DNA of 64,000 nt from RYN-230 sp963711705 (lineage in GTDB: Bacteria > Actinomycetota > Actinomycetes > Streptosporangiales > Streptosporangiaceae). Below the pieces are notes generated by a model. The model worked only from the letters and a program-made list of their open reading frames with translations, was not told where the DNA came from and did no database searches. Numbering within the stretch: position 1 is the stretch's first letter; each line of letters opens with the position of its first letter. The stretch is from NCBI GenBank assembly GCA_963711705.1, contig CAVQFM010000015.1, positions 186,001-250,000 on the forward strand, given 5' to 3'. The position numbers and the translations under genes are program-made. This document shows positions 54,448 to 63,148 of this stretch, in pieces.

Positions 54448-55695
54448 TCAGCCTGCCTCAGCCGTGGCCGGGCCGGGGCTGCCCCCGGTGACTGGCGCGG
54501 CCACTGGCTTGGGCTCGAACCCACGGGCCAGCGCGATGATGACCACGGTGAGCACGAGTGGCGCGGCGTAAGCGGCCCGCCAGCCAGCCGGGCCGCCGAC
54601 GCCGCCCGCGATCCCGCCGACCACCGCGGCGCCGAGCAGAAAGCCGGCGTAATTGAACAGGTTGACCCGGGAGATGGCGATACCGGTTCCGGTGGGATCG
54701 AGCTTCGAGGTGGCCGAGAAGCACTGCGGGGGCACCACACAGAAACCCAGCCCGGTGACTGCGAACGCGGCGATGGCGAGGTAGGGGGACGGCGCCAGCA
54801 CCACGCCGAGCAGGCCCAGGCCGGCCACGACCGCGCCGGTCCGCACGACCGCGGCCGCGCCGAACCGGCGGACCGTGTGGTCGCCGATGGCCCGGCCCGC
54901 CACCATCATCGTCTGGTAGGCGGCGTAGGCCAGTGGCAGCAGCGCCTTGCTGCCGTGCTGCACCTTGTCCATGTACACCGAGCTGTAGTTGGATACCGCC
55001 GCATCCCCGATGTACATGCAGCACATCGCGATGCCGAGCAGGATGATCGGCCGCCACGGGATCTGGATGCCCGCCTTGCGGGCGGCCGCCTCGGAGGGCG
55101 GCGCTACGTCCGCGGACTTGCCGAACAGGCTCGGCCCGATGAGCAGCGCCGCCGCCAGGCTGGCCAGCCCGGCGATGGCGAACGCCGTGCCCAGGCTCAG
55201 CCCGAGCTTCCCGGCCGCCGCGTTCCACAGCCCGCCGAGAATTCCCGCCGCGCTCCAGAAGCCGTAGAAGGAGTTGATCACGCTGTAGCCGTACCGCTTC
55301 TCGGTGATCGCCCCCTGCATGTTCATCGTGGCGTCCACCACCCCGATGAACAGCCCGAACAGGCCGACCGCCACGTACAGCTCCAGCCGGGCGCTGGCGA
55401 AACCGATGGCCGGCAGCGTGAGGCAGACCAGCGGCTGGGCGGCCCGCAGCACCGGGCCGCTGCCCACCCGCGCGGCCAGCGGCCCGGACACGACGCTGCC
55501 CACGCCCGCGATCACCGGGACCAGCAGCAGGACGATCGTGAGCTGCCCGTTGGACAGGTGGAACTTGTCCTGCAGCACCGACACCCGGGTGACCACCACG
55601 GCGAAGCAGAGCCCCTGGATGAAGAACGCGGCGCAGGTAGCCATCCGCCCGCGGCGTTCCCGGCCCTCCGGGAGGAACCTGCCCATCAGCTTCAT
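54448..55695 (-). CDS. MFS transporter (12-helix, sugar/fucose-permease-like)
   Basis: A 415-aa major-facilitator protein with 12 helices. The N-half has LSNGQLTIVLLLVPVIAGVGS and VGLFGLFIGVVDATMNMQGAITEKRYG, the latter typical of the FucP/YbjJ-like MFS group that often includes inner-membrane transporters of unknown substrate; the C-half has SATSKLDPTGTGIAISRVNLFNYAGFLLG. The start ATG 55695 (MKLMGRF) or the internal ATG at MGRF is possible. Same strand as the DHA2 gene, 45 bp away, possibly one transcript. Confidence 0.88.
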   Translation of the reverse strand: MKLMGRFLPEGRERRGRMATCAAFFIQGLCFAVVVTRVSVLQDKFHLSNGQLTIVLLLVPVIAGVGSVVSGPLAARVGSGPVLRAAQPLVCLTLPAIGFASARLELYVAVGLFGLFIGVVDATMNMQGAITEKRYGYSVINSFYGFWSAAGILGGLWNAAAGKLGLSLGTAFAIAGLASLAAALLIGPSLFGKSADVAPPSEAAARKAGIQIPWRPIILLGIAMCCMYIGDAAVSNYSSVYMDKVQHGSKALLPLAYAAYQTMMVAGRAIGDHTVRRFGAAAVVRTGAVVAGLGLLGVVLAPSPYLAIAAFAVTGLGFCVVPPQCFSATSKLDPTGTGIAISRVNLFNYAGFLLGAAVVGGIAGGVGGPAGWRAAYAAPLVLTVVIIALARGFEPKPVAAPVTGGSPGPATAEAG

Positions 55696-55830
55696 CTACC
55701 GCTCCCGGGCTCGCCAGCCGGGCTGGGTGACCCCTGAAGAGTGGCCGCCCCGGCCCGGTCCGGGGGCTGCCGTGTTCCGCGTCAGGGTAGGGACCGGGCC
55801 GGCCGCCGTCAAGGCGGCTACCGTGGGAGC

Positions 55831-56418
55831 ATGGGTTCCCAGTCCGCGCCGCGTGATCTGCGTGCCTCCGACGCGGACCGTGAGCGTGTGGTGGCGCTGC
55901 TGGGCGAGGCCGCGGCCGATGGCCGGCTAACCCTGGACGAGCACGCGCACCGGGTGCACCGGGCCTATACCGCGCGCACCCTGGGCGACCTGGCCGGGCT
56001 GACCAGCGACCTGGCCCTGCCTGCGGATCAGCCGGTCCGGCTGGACGGCTCGCGCGTGGTGGCCGCGTTCTTCGCCACTGAGCGCCGGGAGGGCCGGTGG
56101 GTGGTGCCGGACCGGCTGGTGGTCACGGCGATCGGCGGCCAGGTCGTGCTGGACCTGCGCGAGGCCCTGCTGCACCGGCTGCACACCACGATGTACGTGA
56201 CCGCGTTCGGCGGCCAGGTGCACCTGCTGGTGCCGTCCGGGGTCGCGGTGATCACCCGGAGCCTGGCCGGCGGTCACCAGGAACCGGCCGGGGCGCCGCC
56301 ACCCCCGGCGGGCAGCCCGGTGATCGAGCTGCACACGCTGACCATGCTGGGCCGCATCCTGGTCCGGACGCCGCGGCCGCGGCGCACTGGCCGGTTCGGC
56401 CGCCGCCCCCGCTACTGA
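55831..56418 (+). CDS. DUF1707 domain protein
   Basis: A 195-aa protein with the N-terminal DUF1707 (SHOCT-like) helical pair: LRASDADRERVVALLGEAAADGRLTLDEHAHRVHRAYTAR, written here as the family signature ADRERVV ... GRLTLDEH. The C-terminal part (from about residue 85) is a beta-solenoid-like domain (VVTAIGGQVVLDLREALL, TMYVTAFGGQVHLLVPSG), as in LiaF/DUF2154-type proteins. No signal peptide. ATG 55831 with GGGAGC before it. Function unknown; relatives occur beside envelope-stress genes. Confidence 0.88.
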   Translation: MGSQSAPRDLRASDADRERVVALLGEAAADGRLTLDEHAHRVHRAYTARTLGDLAGLTSDLALPADQPVRLDGSRVVAAFFATERREGRWVVPDRLVVTAIGGQVVLDLREALLHRLHTTMYVTAFGGQVHLLVPSGVAVITRSLAGGHQEPAGAPPPPAGSPVIELHTLTMLGRILVRTPRPRRTGRFGRRPRY

Positions 56419-56451
56419 CCCGCCGCCTGGAGGCCCGCCCGGGTCATCCGG

Positions 56452-57534
56452 TCAGCACGGTCCGTCGAAGTTGACCGAGCTGTAGGCGCGCAGCTTCCAG
56501 AGCTGGTGCTCGCTCTGGATGTTGCGGATGGTGCCGGAGCGGGCCCGCATCACCAGCGAGTGGGTGACCGCGCCGCCTGCCCGGTACCGGACCCCGGCCA
56601 TCAGCTCGCCGTCGGTGATGCCGGTCGCGGCGAAGAACGCGTCCTCCGAGCTGACCAGGTCATCGGTGGTCAGCACCTTGCTGAGGTCGTGCCCGGCGGC
56701 CAGCGCCCGGTCCCGCTCCGCCTCATCGCGGGGGGCGAGCCGGGCCTGGATGACCCCGCCCAGGCACTTGATCGCGCACGCGCCGATGATGCCCTCCGGG
56801 GTGCCGCCGACACCGAGCAGCAGGTCGATCCCGGTGCCGTCCCGGGCGGCCATGATCGCGCCCGCCACGTCGCCGTCGGTGATCAGCTTGATCCGTGCGC
56901 CGGCCGCCCGGACATCCTCGATGAGCTGGCCGTGCCGCGGCCGGTCCAGGATGACCACGGTGACGTCCGACGGGCCACAGCCCTTGGCCCGGGCCACCGC
57001 GGCGATGTTGGCCGCCGGGGGCGCTCCGATATCCACCACGTCCGCCGCGGCTGGCCCGGTGACCAGCTTGGACATGTAGAACACCGCGGATGGGTCATAC
57101 ATCGACCCACGAGCGCTGACGGCCAGCACCGAGATGGCGTTAGGCATGCCGTTCGCCGTCAGGCGGGTGCCGTCAATCGGGTCGACCGCGACGTCGCAGG
57201 CTGGCCCGTCGCCGTCACCGACCTGCTCGCCGTTGTACAGCATGGGGGCACGGTCCTTCTCGCCCTCGCCGATGACCACCACGCCGTCCATCGACACCGT
57301 GTTGATCAGCATGCGCATGGCGTGCACGGCCGCCCCGTCGGCGCCGTTCTTGTCGCCCCGGCCGACCCAGCGGGCGGCGGCCATCGCGCCCGCTTCGGTC
57401 ACCCGGGCCAGCTCCAGCGCCAGGTTGCGGTCGGGCGCGTGGGTACCCGGCTCGGGCTGGGCGGTCAGGTCGCCTGGCCCAGGGCCGTCCGGGATACCCG
57501 CGCCCTCGTGGGTAGTTGTCTCGTACTCGGTCAT
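56452..57534 (-). CDS. glpX: Class II fructose-1,6-bisphosphatase
   Basis: Gluconeogenic enzyme of 360 aa that removes the 1-phosphate of fructose 1,6-bisphosphate. Metal-binding GEGEKDRAPMLYNGE and VDPIDGTRLTANGMPNAISVLA are the GlpX signatures; also RPRHGQLIEDVRAAGARI and GGTPEGIIGACAIKCLGG. In actinobacteria GlpX is usually the sole FBPase and essential for growth on non-sugars. A short N-terminal extension precedes the core. Separate from neighbours, convergent with the DUF1707 gene. Confidence 0.96.
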   Translation of the reverse strand: MTEYETTTHEGAGIPDGPGPGDLTAQPEPGTHAPDRNLALELARVTEAGAMAAARWVGRGDKNGADGAAVHAMRMLINTVSMDGVVVIGEGEKDRAPMLYNGEQVGDGDGPACDVAVDPIDGTRLTANGMPNAISVLAVSARGSMYDPSAVFYMSKLVTGPAAADVVDIGAPPAANIAAVARAKGCGPSDVTVVILDRPRHGQLIEDVRAAGARIKLITDGDVAGAIMAARDGTGIDLLLGVGGTPEGIIGACAIKCLGGVIQARLAPRDEAERDRALAAGHDLSKVLTTDDLVSSEDAFFAATGITDGELMAGVRYRAGGAVTHSLVMRARSGTIRNIQSEHQLWKLRAYSSVNFDGPC

Positions 57535-57689
57535 CGCAGAGTCCGCCTTCCCTGGGTGGCCGTGCTGTAATCCTACGTACCTGACCGGCGGGCGTAATCT
57601 TGTCGCCTAGGGCCCACTACTCAGGGGTCTCCGGGGGCGGCTACCCGAGCGCCCAACGTGGGGAGCGCTTCGTAGACGGTGACACGCGA

Positions 57690-58313
57690 ATGACAGCAAA
57701 CGTTCCGGAGCCCACCGTTCGGCCGGCCGATCGTGGCGCCGCCACCAGATCTGCACTGCTGGCTGCGGCGCGCGAGGTGTTCACGTCGGTGGGCTACGCG
57801 CAGGCTGGGGTCACCGACATCGTCGCCCGGGCCGGGGCCAGTGTCGGCAGCCTGTATCACCACTTCACCGGCAAGGCCGATCTGTACGTCACGCTGTTCG
57901 AGGAGTTCCACCAGAGCCAGGCGCGGCGGGCCCGGCAGGCCGCCCGGGAGGCCCGGGAAGCGCAGGAGGGCAGCAGCAGCGACCCCCGGCAGCTGTTCCT
58001 GGCGGCGGCGCGGGCCTATCTCGACGGGTGCCTTCAGCAGCGCGAACTGTCCCGGCTGTTCGTGTGCGGCGACGCACCGCCCGGGTTCGACCTGATCATG
58101 CGGCACCGGCTGCGCGAATGGGCCAGCCGGAACGCTGACTTCTTCGCCCGCAGCGCCGAGCCGATGGACGAGGCGGTCGCGGTGGTGATGACCGGGGCGC
58201 TGATGCTGGCCGTGGCCGAGGTATCGCTGGACGAGGACGCCGGGCATGCCGGGCGGCTGGCCCACGGCGTGCTCGACGTGATGTCCAGCATCGGCGCGGC
58301 GCCGGCCAGCTGA
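57690..58313 (+). CDS. TetR-family transcriptional regulator
   Basis: A 207-aa regulator from ATG 57690 (MTANVPEPTV); GGTGACACG upstream gives a weak ribosome site. N-terminal HTH: TRSALLAAAREVFTSVGYAQAGVTDIVARAGASVGSLYHHF in family form, with recognition helix GASVGSLYHHFTGK. The ligand domain has a typical ARAYLDGCLQQRELSRL helix. Ends 8 bp before the convergent xseB. Target and ligand unknown; the nearest divergent gene is glpX. Confidence 0.93.
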   Translation: MTANVPEPTVRPADRGAATRSALLAAAREVFTSVGYAQAGVTDIVARAGASVGSLYHHFTGKADLYVTLFEEFHQSQARRARQAAREAREAQEGSSSDPRQLFLAAARAYLDGCLQQRELSRLFVCGDAPPGFDLIMRHRLREWASRNADFFARSAEPMDEAVAVVMTGALMLAVAEVSLDEDAGHAGRLAHGVLDVMSSIGAAPAS

Positions 58314-58321
58314 CCGCCCGG

Positions 58322-58657
58322 TCAGCCCGGATCGGCGGGGGCGGGCTGGTGACCCGGGCCGGCTGGGCCGGCTGGGCCGGCTGGGTCAGTGGCCCGGGCC
58401 GTCATCGCCGCGGCGAGCCGGGCCCGCGCCCCTTCCAGCCACTGCTCGCAGATCGCGGCCAGCTGCTCGCCACGTTCCCACAGATCGAGAGACTGCTCCA
58501 GGGTCAGGCCGCCCGCTTCCAGCCGCTTGACTACCTCGGTGAGCTGGTCACGGGCCTGCTCGTAGGTGATCGCAGCCGCCTGCCCGGCCGCCTCGCCGGC
58601 TGGCTGCGCCTGGCCCGGCCGCGCGCCCGCGCTGCGCTGCCCATCCTCGCCACCCAC
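58322..58657 (-). CDS. xseB: Exodeoxyribonuclease VII small subunit
   Basis: Small subunit of ExoVII, which degrades single-stranded DNA ends in repair. The core ITYEQARDQLTEVVKRLEAG, then LTLEQSLDLWERGEQLA, is a classic XseB helical pair. The product has a Gly/Ala-rich N-terminal extension and an Ala/Pro-rich tail (DPAGPAGPAGPG) beyond the usual about 75 aa. Unusually it is separated from xseA by a 2-kb acyltransferase gene. Confidence 0.95.
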   Translation of the reverse strand: MGGEDGQRSAGARPGQAQPAGEAAGQAAAITYEQARDQLTEVVKRLEAGGLTLEQSLDLWERGEQLAAICEQWLEGARARLAAAMTARATDPAGPAGPAGPGHQPAPADPG

Positions 58658-58696
58658 GGCATCAACGTAGCCGGCCAGGACGGTCTCAGCGGTCTG

Positions 58697-60687
58697 CTAG
58701 GTGCCTCCGGATGAGCCTGGCGCGCCGGCCCGGCTGGCGGCCGATCCGCCGGTGGCGGCGGGCGACTCCGCGGCCCGCACCGCCGCCTTGACCACGTGGG
58801 CGTACAGGCGCGCGCCGGGCGGCTCCGGATGCACCTCGTCGGAATACAGCAGGTTGGTGCGGTGCTGGATGGTCTCGAACCAGTTGGCCAGCACGACGTT
58901 GCGGTGCCCGTGCGCCGCGGCGGCGATGACCCGGTTGTTCCCGGCCTCCCACGGGCGGGCTTCATAGGAGTTCACCAGCACCAGCTTGCGGTGCGGCCCG
59001 ATCGCGGTGAGCAGCTGGTGCATCTCGCCCGCGGTGAACGTGCCGTTGGTGCCCAGCGCGAACACCACCACCCGGCGCAGGTCGCCGCTGGCGGCCAGCT
59101 GCTGGACGATGGCCAGGCCGGTGCTGACCTGGCGGCTGACCTTCGCATCGATGGAGATACCCGGCAGTGCCGACTGCAGCTGGGGCGCGGAGGCGAGCAT
59201 GACCGAGTCGCCGACCGCCAGCACCGCCGAACCGGACACCCGGGCCGGGGCGCTGCCGCCCCCGCCGGAGGCGGCAGCGTGCTGGCCGCCCGGCGGTGCG
59301 ACTGGGCCCGGTGCCTGGCGTGCCGGGCCCCGGCCGCCGTGTGCCGCCTGGCCTTGTGCTGGCTGGCCTTGTGCTCGGTAGCCCGGTCGTGCTGGCTTAT
59401 CTTGAGGCCCTGGCTGATCTGCGCGGCCAGCCCGTTGGACGAGCGTGCGTGCAGCACGCCATAGCCCGCGGTGCACGCCACGGCGAGCGCGGCTACCAGG
59501 GCGACGGCCGGGAAGACGCCCGCGGGCGAACTGCGCGCCGCGGTCAGCGACCCGGTAACCAGCCGGAACCTGTCCCTGATCGTGGCCCGGAAGCCGTCCC
59601 GGATGATCGGCTGCTCGATCCACCGCCACGACGCGGCGGCCAGGCTGATCGACAGCGCGGCCTCGGCCAGCCATAGCCAGGTGCCAGAATGCGGCTGATG
59701 GAGCGCGGCCGCGGTCAGCGCGATGACCGGCCAGTGCCACAGGTAGACCCCGTAGGACCGGACGCCCAGCCAGCGCAGCGGTGACCAGCTGAGCAGCCAG
59801 CTCACCACGCCGGTGCTGGCCGCGGCCAGCACCAGGCCGCCCGCACCCAGCGCGGTGATCAGCATGCCAGCCGGGTACAGCGCGCTGTCGTTGCCCGCAT
59901 AGTGCCCCATCGCCCAGCCGAGCAGCCCGATCCCGGCCAGCCCGAGCGCGTCGACGGCCTGTGCTTTCTCCCTGGGCAGGGCCTGCAGCCGGCGCAGCGG
60001 CCAGCTCAGCGCCAGCGCGCACCCGATGAACAGCGCGGACGCGTGGGTATCGGTCCCGTAGTAGACCCGCGAGGGGTCGCTTCCTGGCACGTAGATGAGG
60101 GCCATCGCCACGGCGGACAGCACCGCGCCCAGCCAGGCGAGGGCGGCCCGGATCCGGGGGCTGCGGCAGGTGGTCAGGATCACGATCAGCAGCAGCGGCC
60201 ACAGCAGGTAGAACTGCTCCTCGATGGCCAGTGACCACAGGTGCTGCAGCGGTGGCGGCGGGCCGAACTGGTCGAAGTACGAATGGTGCGCCAGCGCCTG
60301 CCACCAGTTACTCGAATAGGTGACGGCCGCGATCAGCGCCTGCCGCAGCGCGGCGAGCTGGCCCGGCTCGATGATCGCGGTGGCCGCGGTCACCACCACG
60401 AGCACGACCGCCAGCGCCGGGAGCAGCCGCCGGGCCCGCCGCGCCCAGAACCGGCCCAGGTCCAGGCGGCCCAGCCGGTTCCACTGGGCGACCAGCAGAT
60501 CGGTGATCAGGTACCCGCTGAGCACGAAAAAGACATCAACCCCCAGGAACCCGCCCGGGAACGCCGTCAGCTGCTCATGAAAGGCGATAACGGCGAGCAC
60601 GGCGAGAGCCCGGAGGCCGTCCAGCCCCGGCAGGCGGGTCGCTGCCGGGCTGGCCGGCCGACCCTTCTCCGTGTCTTCTGTCACCAC
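58697..60687 (-). pseudogene. Acyltransferase-3 / SGNH-domain membrane protein, one frameshift
   Basis: OafA/YrhL-like O-acetyltransferase of about 660 aa, which moves acyl groups across the membrane onto extracytoplasmic sugars. N-terminal AT3 domain begins LPGLDGLRALAVLAVIAFHEQ and has LGVDVFFVLSGYLITDLL, SLAIEEQFYLLWPLL and about ten helices. After a Lys/His-rich linker the SGNH esterase-like domain follows: AVLAVGDSVMLASAP (Ser block), ALGTNGTFTAGEM, and DEVHPEPPGARLYA (Asp/His block). The frame shifts once near 59270-59300, within the linker. It sits between xseA and xseB on the same strand. Confidence 0.85.
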
Positions 60688-60782
60688 TGTGCTGATCTCC
60701 CCGCCTCACGGCAATGTTCTGATCTTCGCCGCTTCGATGCGAGAAGAAACGCCGAGGCAGGTAATAGCCGGGCCGAGATTCG

Positions 60783-62027
60783 CTAGGCGTTTTCAGGGTG
60801 ATCGGGGCTGGGTTCTGGCTGATCGGCGGCCTCGGTCACCGCTGTGAGCTGGTCTTCCGCGAACCTCAGGGTCAGCCGCTCGCCCGGCGGGATCCCGGCG
60901 GCCGCGCGCACCACCGCGCCGTCCGGCCGCTGCACGATCGCATAGCCGCGGCGCAGCGTGGTGGCGGGGGAGAGCGCCAGCAGCCGGGCCCGGGTGTGCG
61001 CCACGTCGTCGCCGGCCCGGTCCAGCGTGGCGGACAGGCGCCGCCGGGACCGTTCGGCCAGCGCGGTGACCTGCTCCTGGCGCCGCTGGATGTCCCGGTC
61101 CGGGGCGGCCAGTACCGGCCTGGACCGGATCCCGGCGAGCCAGGCACCCTCGCGCTCGAGCCGGCCGGTGAGGCAGCGGCGCGCCCGGCCGCGCAGCTGC
61201 GCGATGAGGTCGAGCTGTTCGGCCACGTCGGGGACGACCCGCCGGGCGGCATCGGTGGGCGTGGACGCGCGCACGTCAGCGACCAGGTCGAGCAGTGGGC
61301 TGTCCTGCTCGTGGCCGATCGCGCTGACCACCGGGACCTTGACCGCCGCCACCTCACGGAGCAGGGTCTCATCCGAGAAGGGCAGCAGATCCTCGATCGA
61401 GCCGCCGCCCCGGGTGATGATGATCACGTCAACCGACGGGTCGGCGCTGAGCCGCTGCAGCGCGGCCACGATCTCGGTCACGGCGTAGGGTCCCTGGACG
61501 GCGACCTGCTCGACGCGGAACCGCACCGCCGGCCACCGGCGGGTGGAATTGCGCAGCACGTCCCGTTCCGCGGCCGAGTCCCGGCCACAGATCAAGCCGA
61601 TCTTCCCCGGCAGGAACGGCAGCGGCCGCTTGCGCCCGGCGGCGAACAGCCCTTCGGCGGCCAGCGCGCGGCGCAGCCGTTCCAGCCGGGCGAGCAGTTC
61701 GCCAATGCCGACCGCGCGGATCTCCATTGCCGAAAGCGCGAAGGATCCCCGGTTGGTGTTGAAGTCGGGTTTGGCCCAGACCAGGACCCGGGCGCCCTCG
61801 CCCGGCGGCGGGTCGGTGGCGTCCAGCACCGCCCGGGGGCAAATGACCCGGACCGAGACGGCCGCCACCGGGTCGCGCAGGGTCAGGAAGACCGCCCCGC
61901 CCCGCCGGGTCAGCTCGGCGATCTGGCCTTCGACCCAGACCCGGCCGAGACGGCTGATCCACTCGCCGGTCAGCCGGAGGATCGTGCGGACCGGGACCGG
62001 CGACTCGGCCGAGGTGTCAAGGGCCAT
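60783..62027 (-). CDS. xseA: Exodeoxyribonuclease VII large subunit
   Basis: Catalytic subunit of ExoVII, 414 aa. N-terminal OB-fold (GRVWVEGQIAELTRRGG ... VFLTLRD), followed by the catalytic domain with FAAGRKRPLPFLPGKIGLICGRDSAA, VQGPYAVTEIVAALQ, DVIIITRGGGSIEDLLPFSDE, and SAIGHEQDSPLLDLVADVRASTPTDAA, all family signatures. The long helical C-terminal part with LLALSPATTLRRGYAIV completes it. Gene order Ldp-like - xseA - (acyltransferase) - xseB. Confidence 0.96.
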   Translation of the reverse strand: MALDTSAESPVPVRTILRLTGEWISRLGRVWVEGQIAELTRRGGAVFLTLRDPVAAVSVRVICPRAVLDATDPPPGEGARVLVWAKPDFNTNRGSFALSAMEIRAVGIGELLARLERLRRALAAEGLFAAGRKRPLPFLPGKIGLICGRDSAAERDVLRNSTRRWPAVRFRVEQVAVQGPYAVTEIVAALQRLSADPSVDVIIITRGGGSIEDLLPFSDETLLREVAAVKVPVVSAIGHEQDSPLLDLVADVRASTPTDAARRVVPDVAEQLDLIAQLRGRARRCLTGRLEREGAWLAGIRSRPVLAAPDRDIQRRQEQVTALAERSRRRLSATLDRAGDDVAHTRARLLALSPATTLRRGYAIVQRPDGAVVRAAAGIPPGERLTLRFAEDQLTAVTEAADQPEPSPDHPENA

Positions 62028-62055
62028 GATGGCAGGCTGCTGGGCTGATGGCGGC

Positions 62056-62874
62056 TCAGCTGCCCGCGTTCAGCTTGGCGATGCGCCGTTCGAACATGGT
62101 GACCACGTCCGGCCTGCTCTCGTGCGCCTTCTCGTAGTCGAGCAGCAGGCTGACCTGGGCCGCGTCGAGCACCCGCAGCCGGGCGCGCAGCGAGGCCAGC
62201 GACAGCTGGTCGTAGTTGGCGAGCGGGAGTGCCCCGGCACCGGCGGCCGGGGTGTCCGGGGTGTCCGGGGTGGCCGGGGCCCGGGTGGCTGGGGCGGCCG
62301 GGGCGGTGACGCCTGGGGCTGCGGCGGTGGGGGCTGCGGCGGCGGGGGCTGCGGCGGCGGGGGCTGCGGCGGTGGGGGCTGCGGCGGTGGGGGCTGCGGC
62401 GGCGGCGGCGGCGGAGGTAGCCGGGCTCGCGGCTGGCTCGGCCGCCGCTTCCGTTCCGGGTGCCAGGTCTTCTTCGCCCTCGTCCAGCAGCCGGACGTTG
62501 CCGGTCTCGTCCAGTGACCGCCACCGTGGGCGCTGTGGTGCCGCGGGCGGCGCGCCCCGCTGGGCCCGGCCCGGGGCTGGCTTGCCCGGGGCCCGCGGCG
62601 GCCGCCTGGGCGCCTCAGGCACCGGCTGGGCGGCCTCCGCTGGCCCGGTGGCGTCGCCCGGCCCGGCGGCACCGGCTGTCCTGGCGGTGTCCGCTCGCTG
62701 GGCGGCGTCGGCTGGCTGGGCGGCGGGTGCCGCATCCGGGCCAGATACCTGCTCGACGGCCCGCGCGCGCAGCTTGTCGGCGATCAGCAGCATCTGGCCG
62801 ATGCCGGCGAACACGGCTCGCAGCGTTTGCGCAGGGATTTCCTTGATGCGGTCATTGACCTGCGGCAGAGGCAT
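62056..62874 (-). CDS. Lipid-droplet-associated-like protein with Ala/Pro-rich linker
   Basis: A 272-aa protein whose conserved ends flank a low-complexity centre. N-terminus MPLPQVNDRIKEIPAQTLRAV includes a short amphipathic or hydrophobic helix (VFAGIGQMLLIADKL). C-terminus LPLANYDQLSLASLRARLRVL, then EKAHESRPDVVTMFERRIAKL. The same order (Ldp, xseA, xseB, with ispH divergent) occurs in mycobacteria, where this position is annotated as lipid-droplet-associated protein; assignment rests on this synteny and the C-terminus. The centre is inflated by the 15-bp repeats at 62315. Confidence 0.7.
   Translation of the reverse strand: MPLPQVNDRIKEIPAQTLRAVFAGIGQMLLIADKLRARAVEQVSGPDAAPAAQPADAAQRADTARTAGAAGPGDATGPAEAAQPVPEAPRRPPRAPGKPAPGRAQRGAPPAAPQRPRWRSLDETGNVRLLDEGEEDLAPGTEAAAEPAASPATSAAAAAAAPTAAAPTAAAPAAAAPAAAAPTAAAPGVTAPAAPATRAPATPDTPDTPAAGAGALPLANYDQLSLASLRARLRVLDAAQVSLLLDYEKAHESRPDVVTMFERRIAKLNAGS
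62315..62404 (-). repeat. Six 15-bp tandem repeats coding Ala-rich pentapeptides
   Basis: Units GGGGCTGCGGCGGTG or GGGGCTGCGGCGGCG at 15-bp steps from 62315 to 62404, in frame within the Ldp-like gene. The repeats give PTAAA/PAAAA pentapeptides. Likely slippage-prone. Confidence 0.9.
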
Positions 62875-63148
62875 TTTGATCGTTCTCCTCGGGTGTCTGC
62901 GCAGTACCTGGGCCCGTGGCCCGCGGCCCCGGCTATAGCCAGGATGACCGGAATTCCCGTCCCGTCCGCGCCGACACCGGCTGGTGACAGGCCTTTCGTA
63001 TCAGATGCAACTAGGCACTGTCACGGCCAGCCCAGTTGCCGGTCACTCAGCCGCAGGTGTTCGCCGCTGCTCAGGCAGGCCCCCGGTCTGCGGCGAGCGG
63101 CGGTCCCGCCCTGGTAGCGGGCACCCCGGGCTCATCTACCATAGGGAC

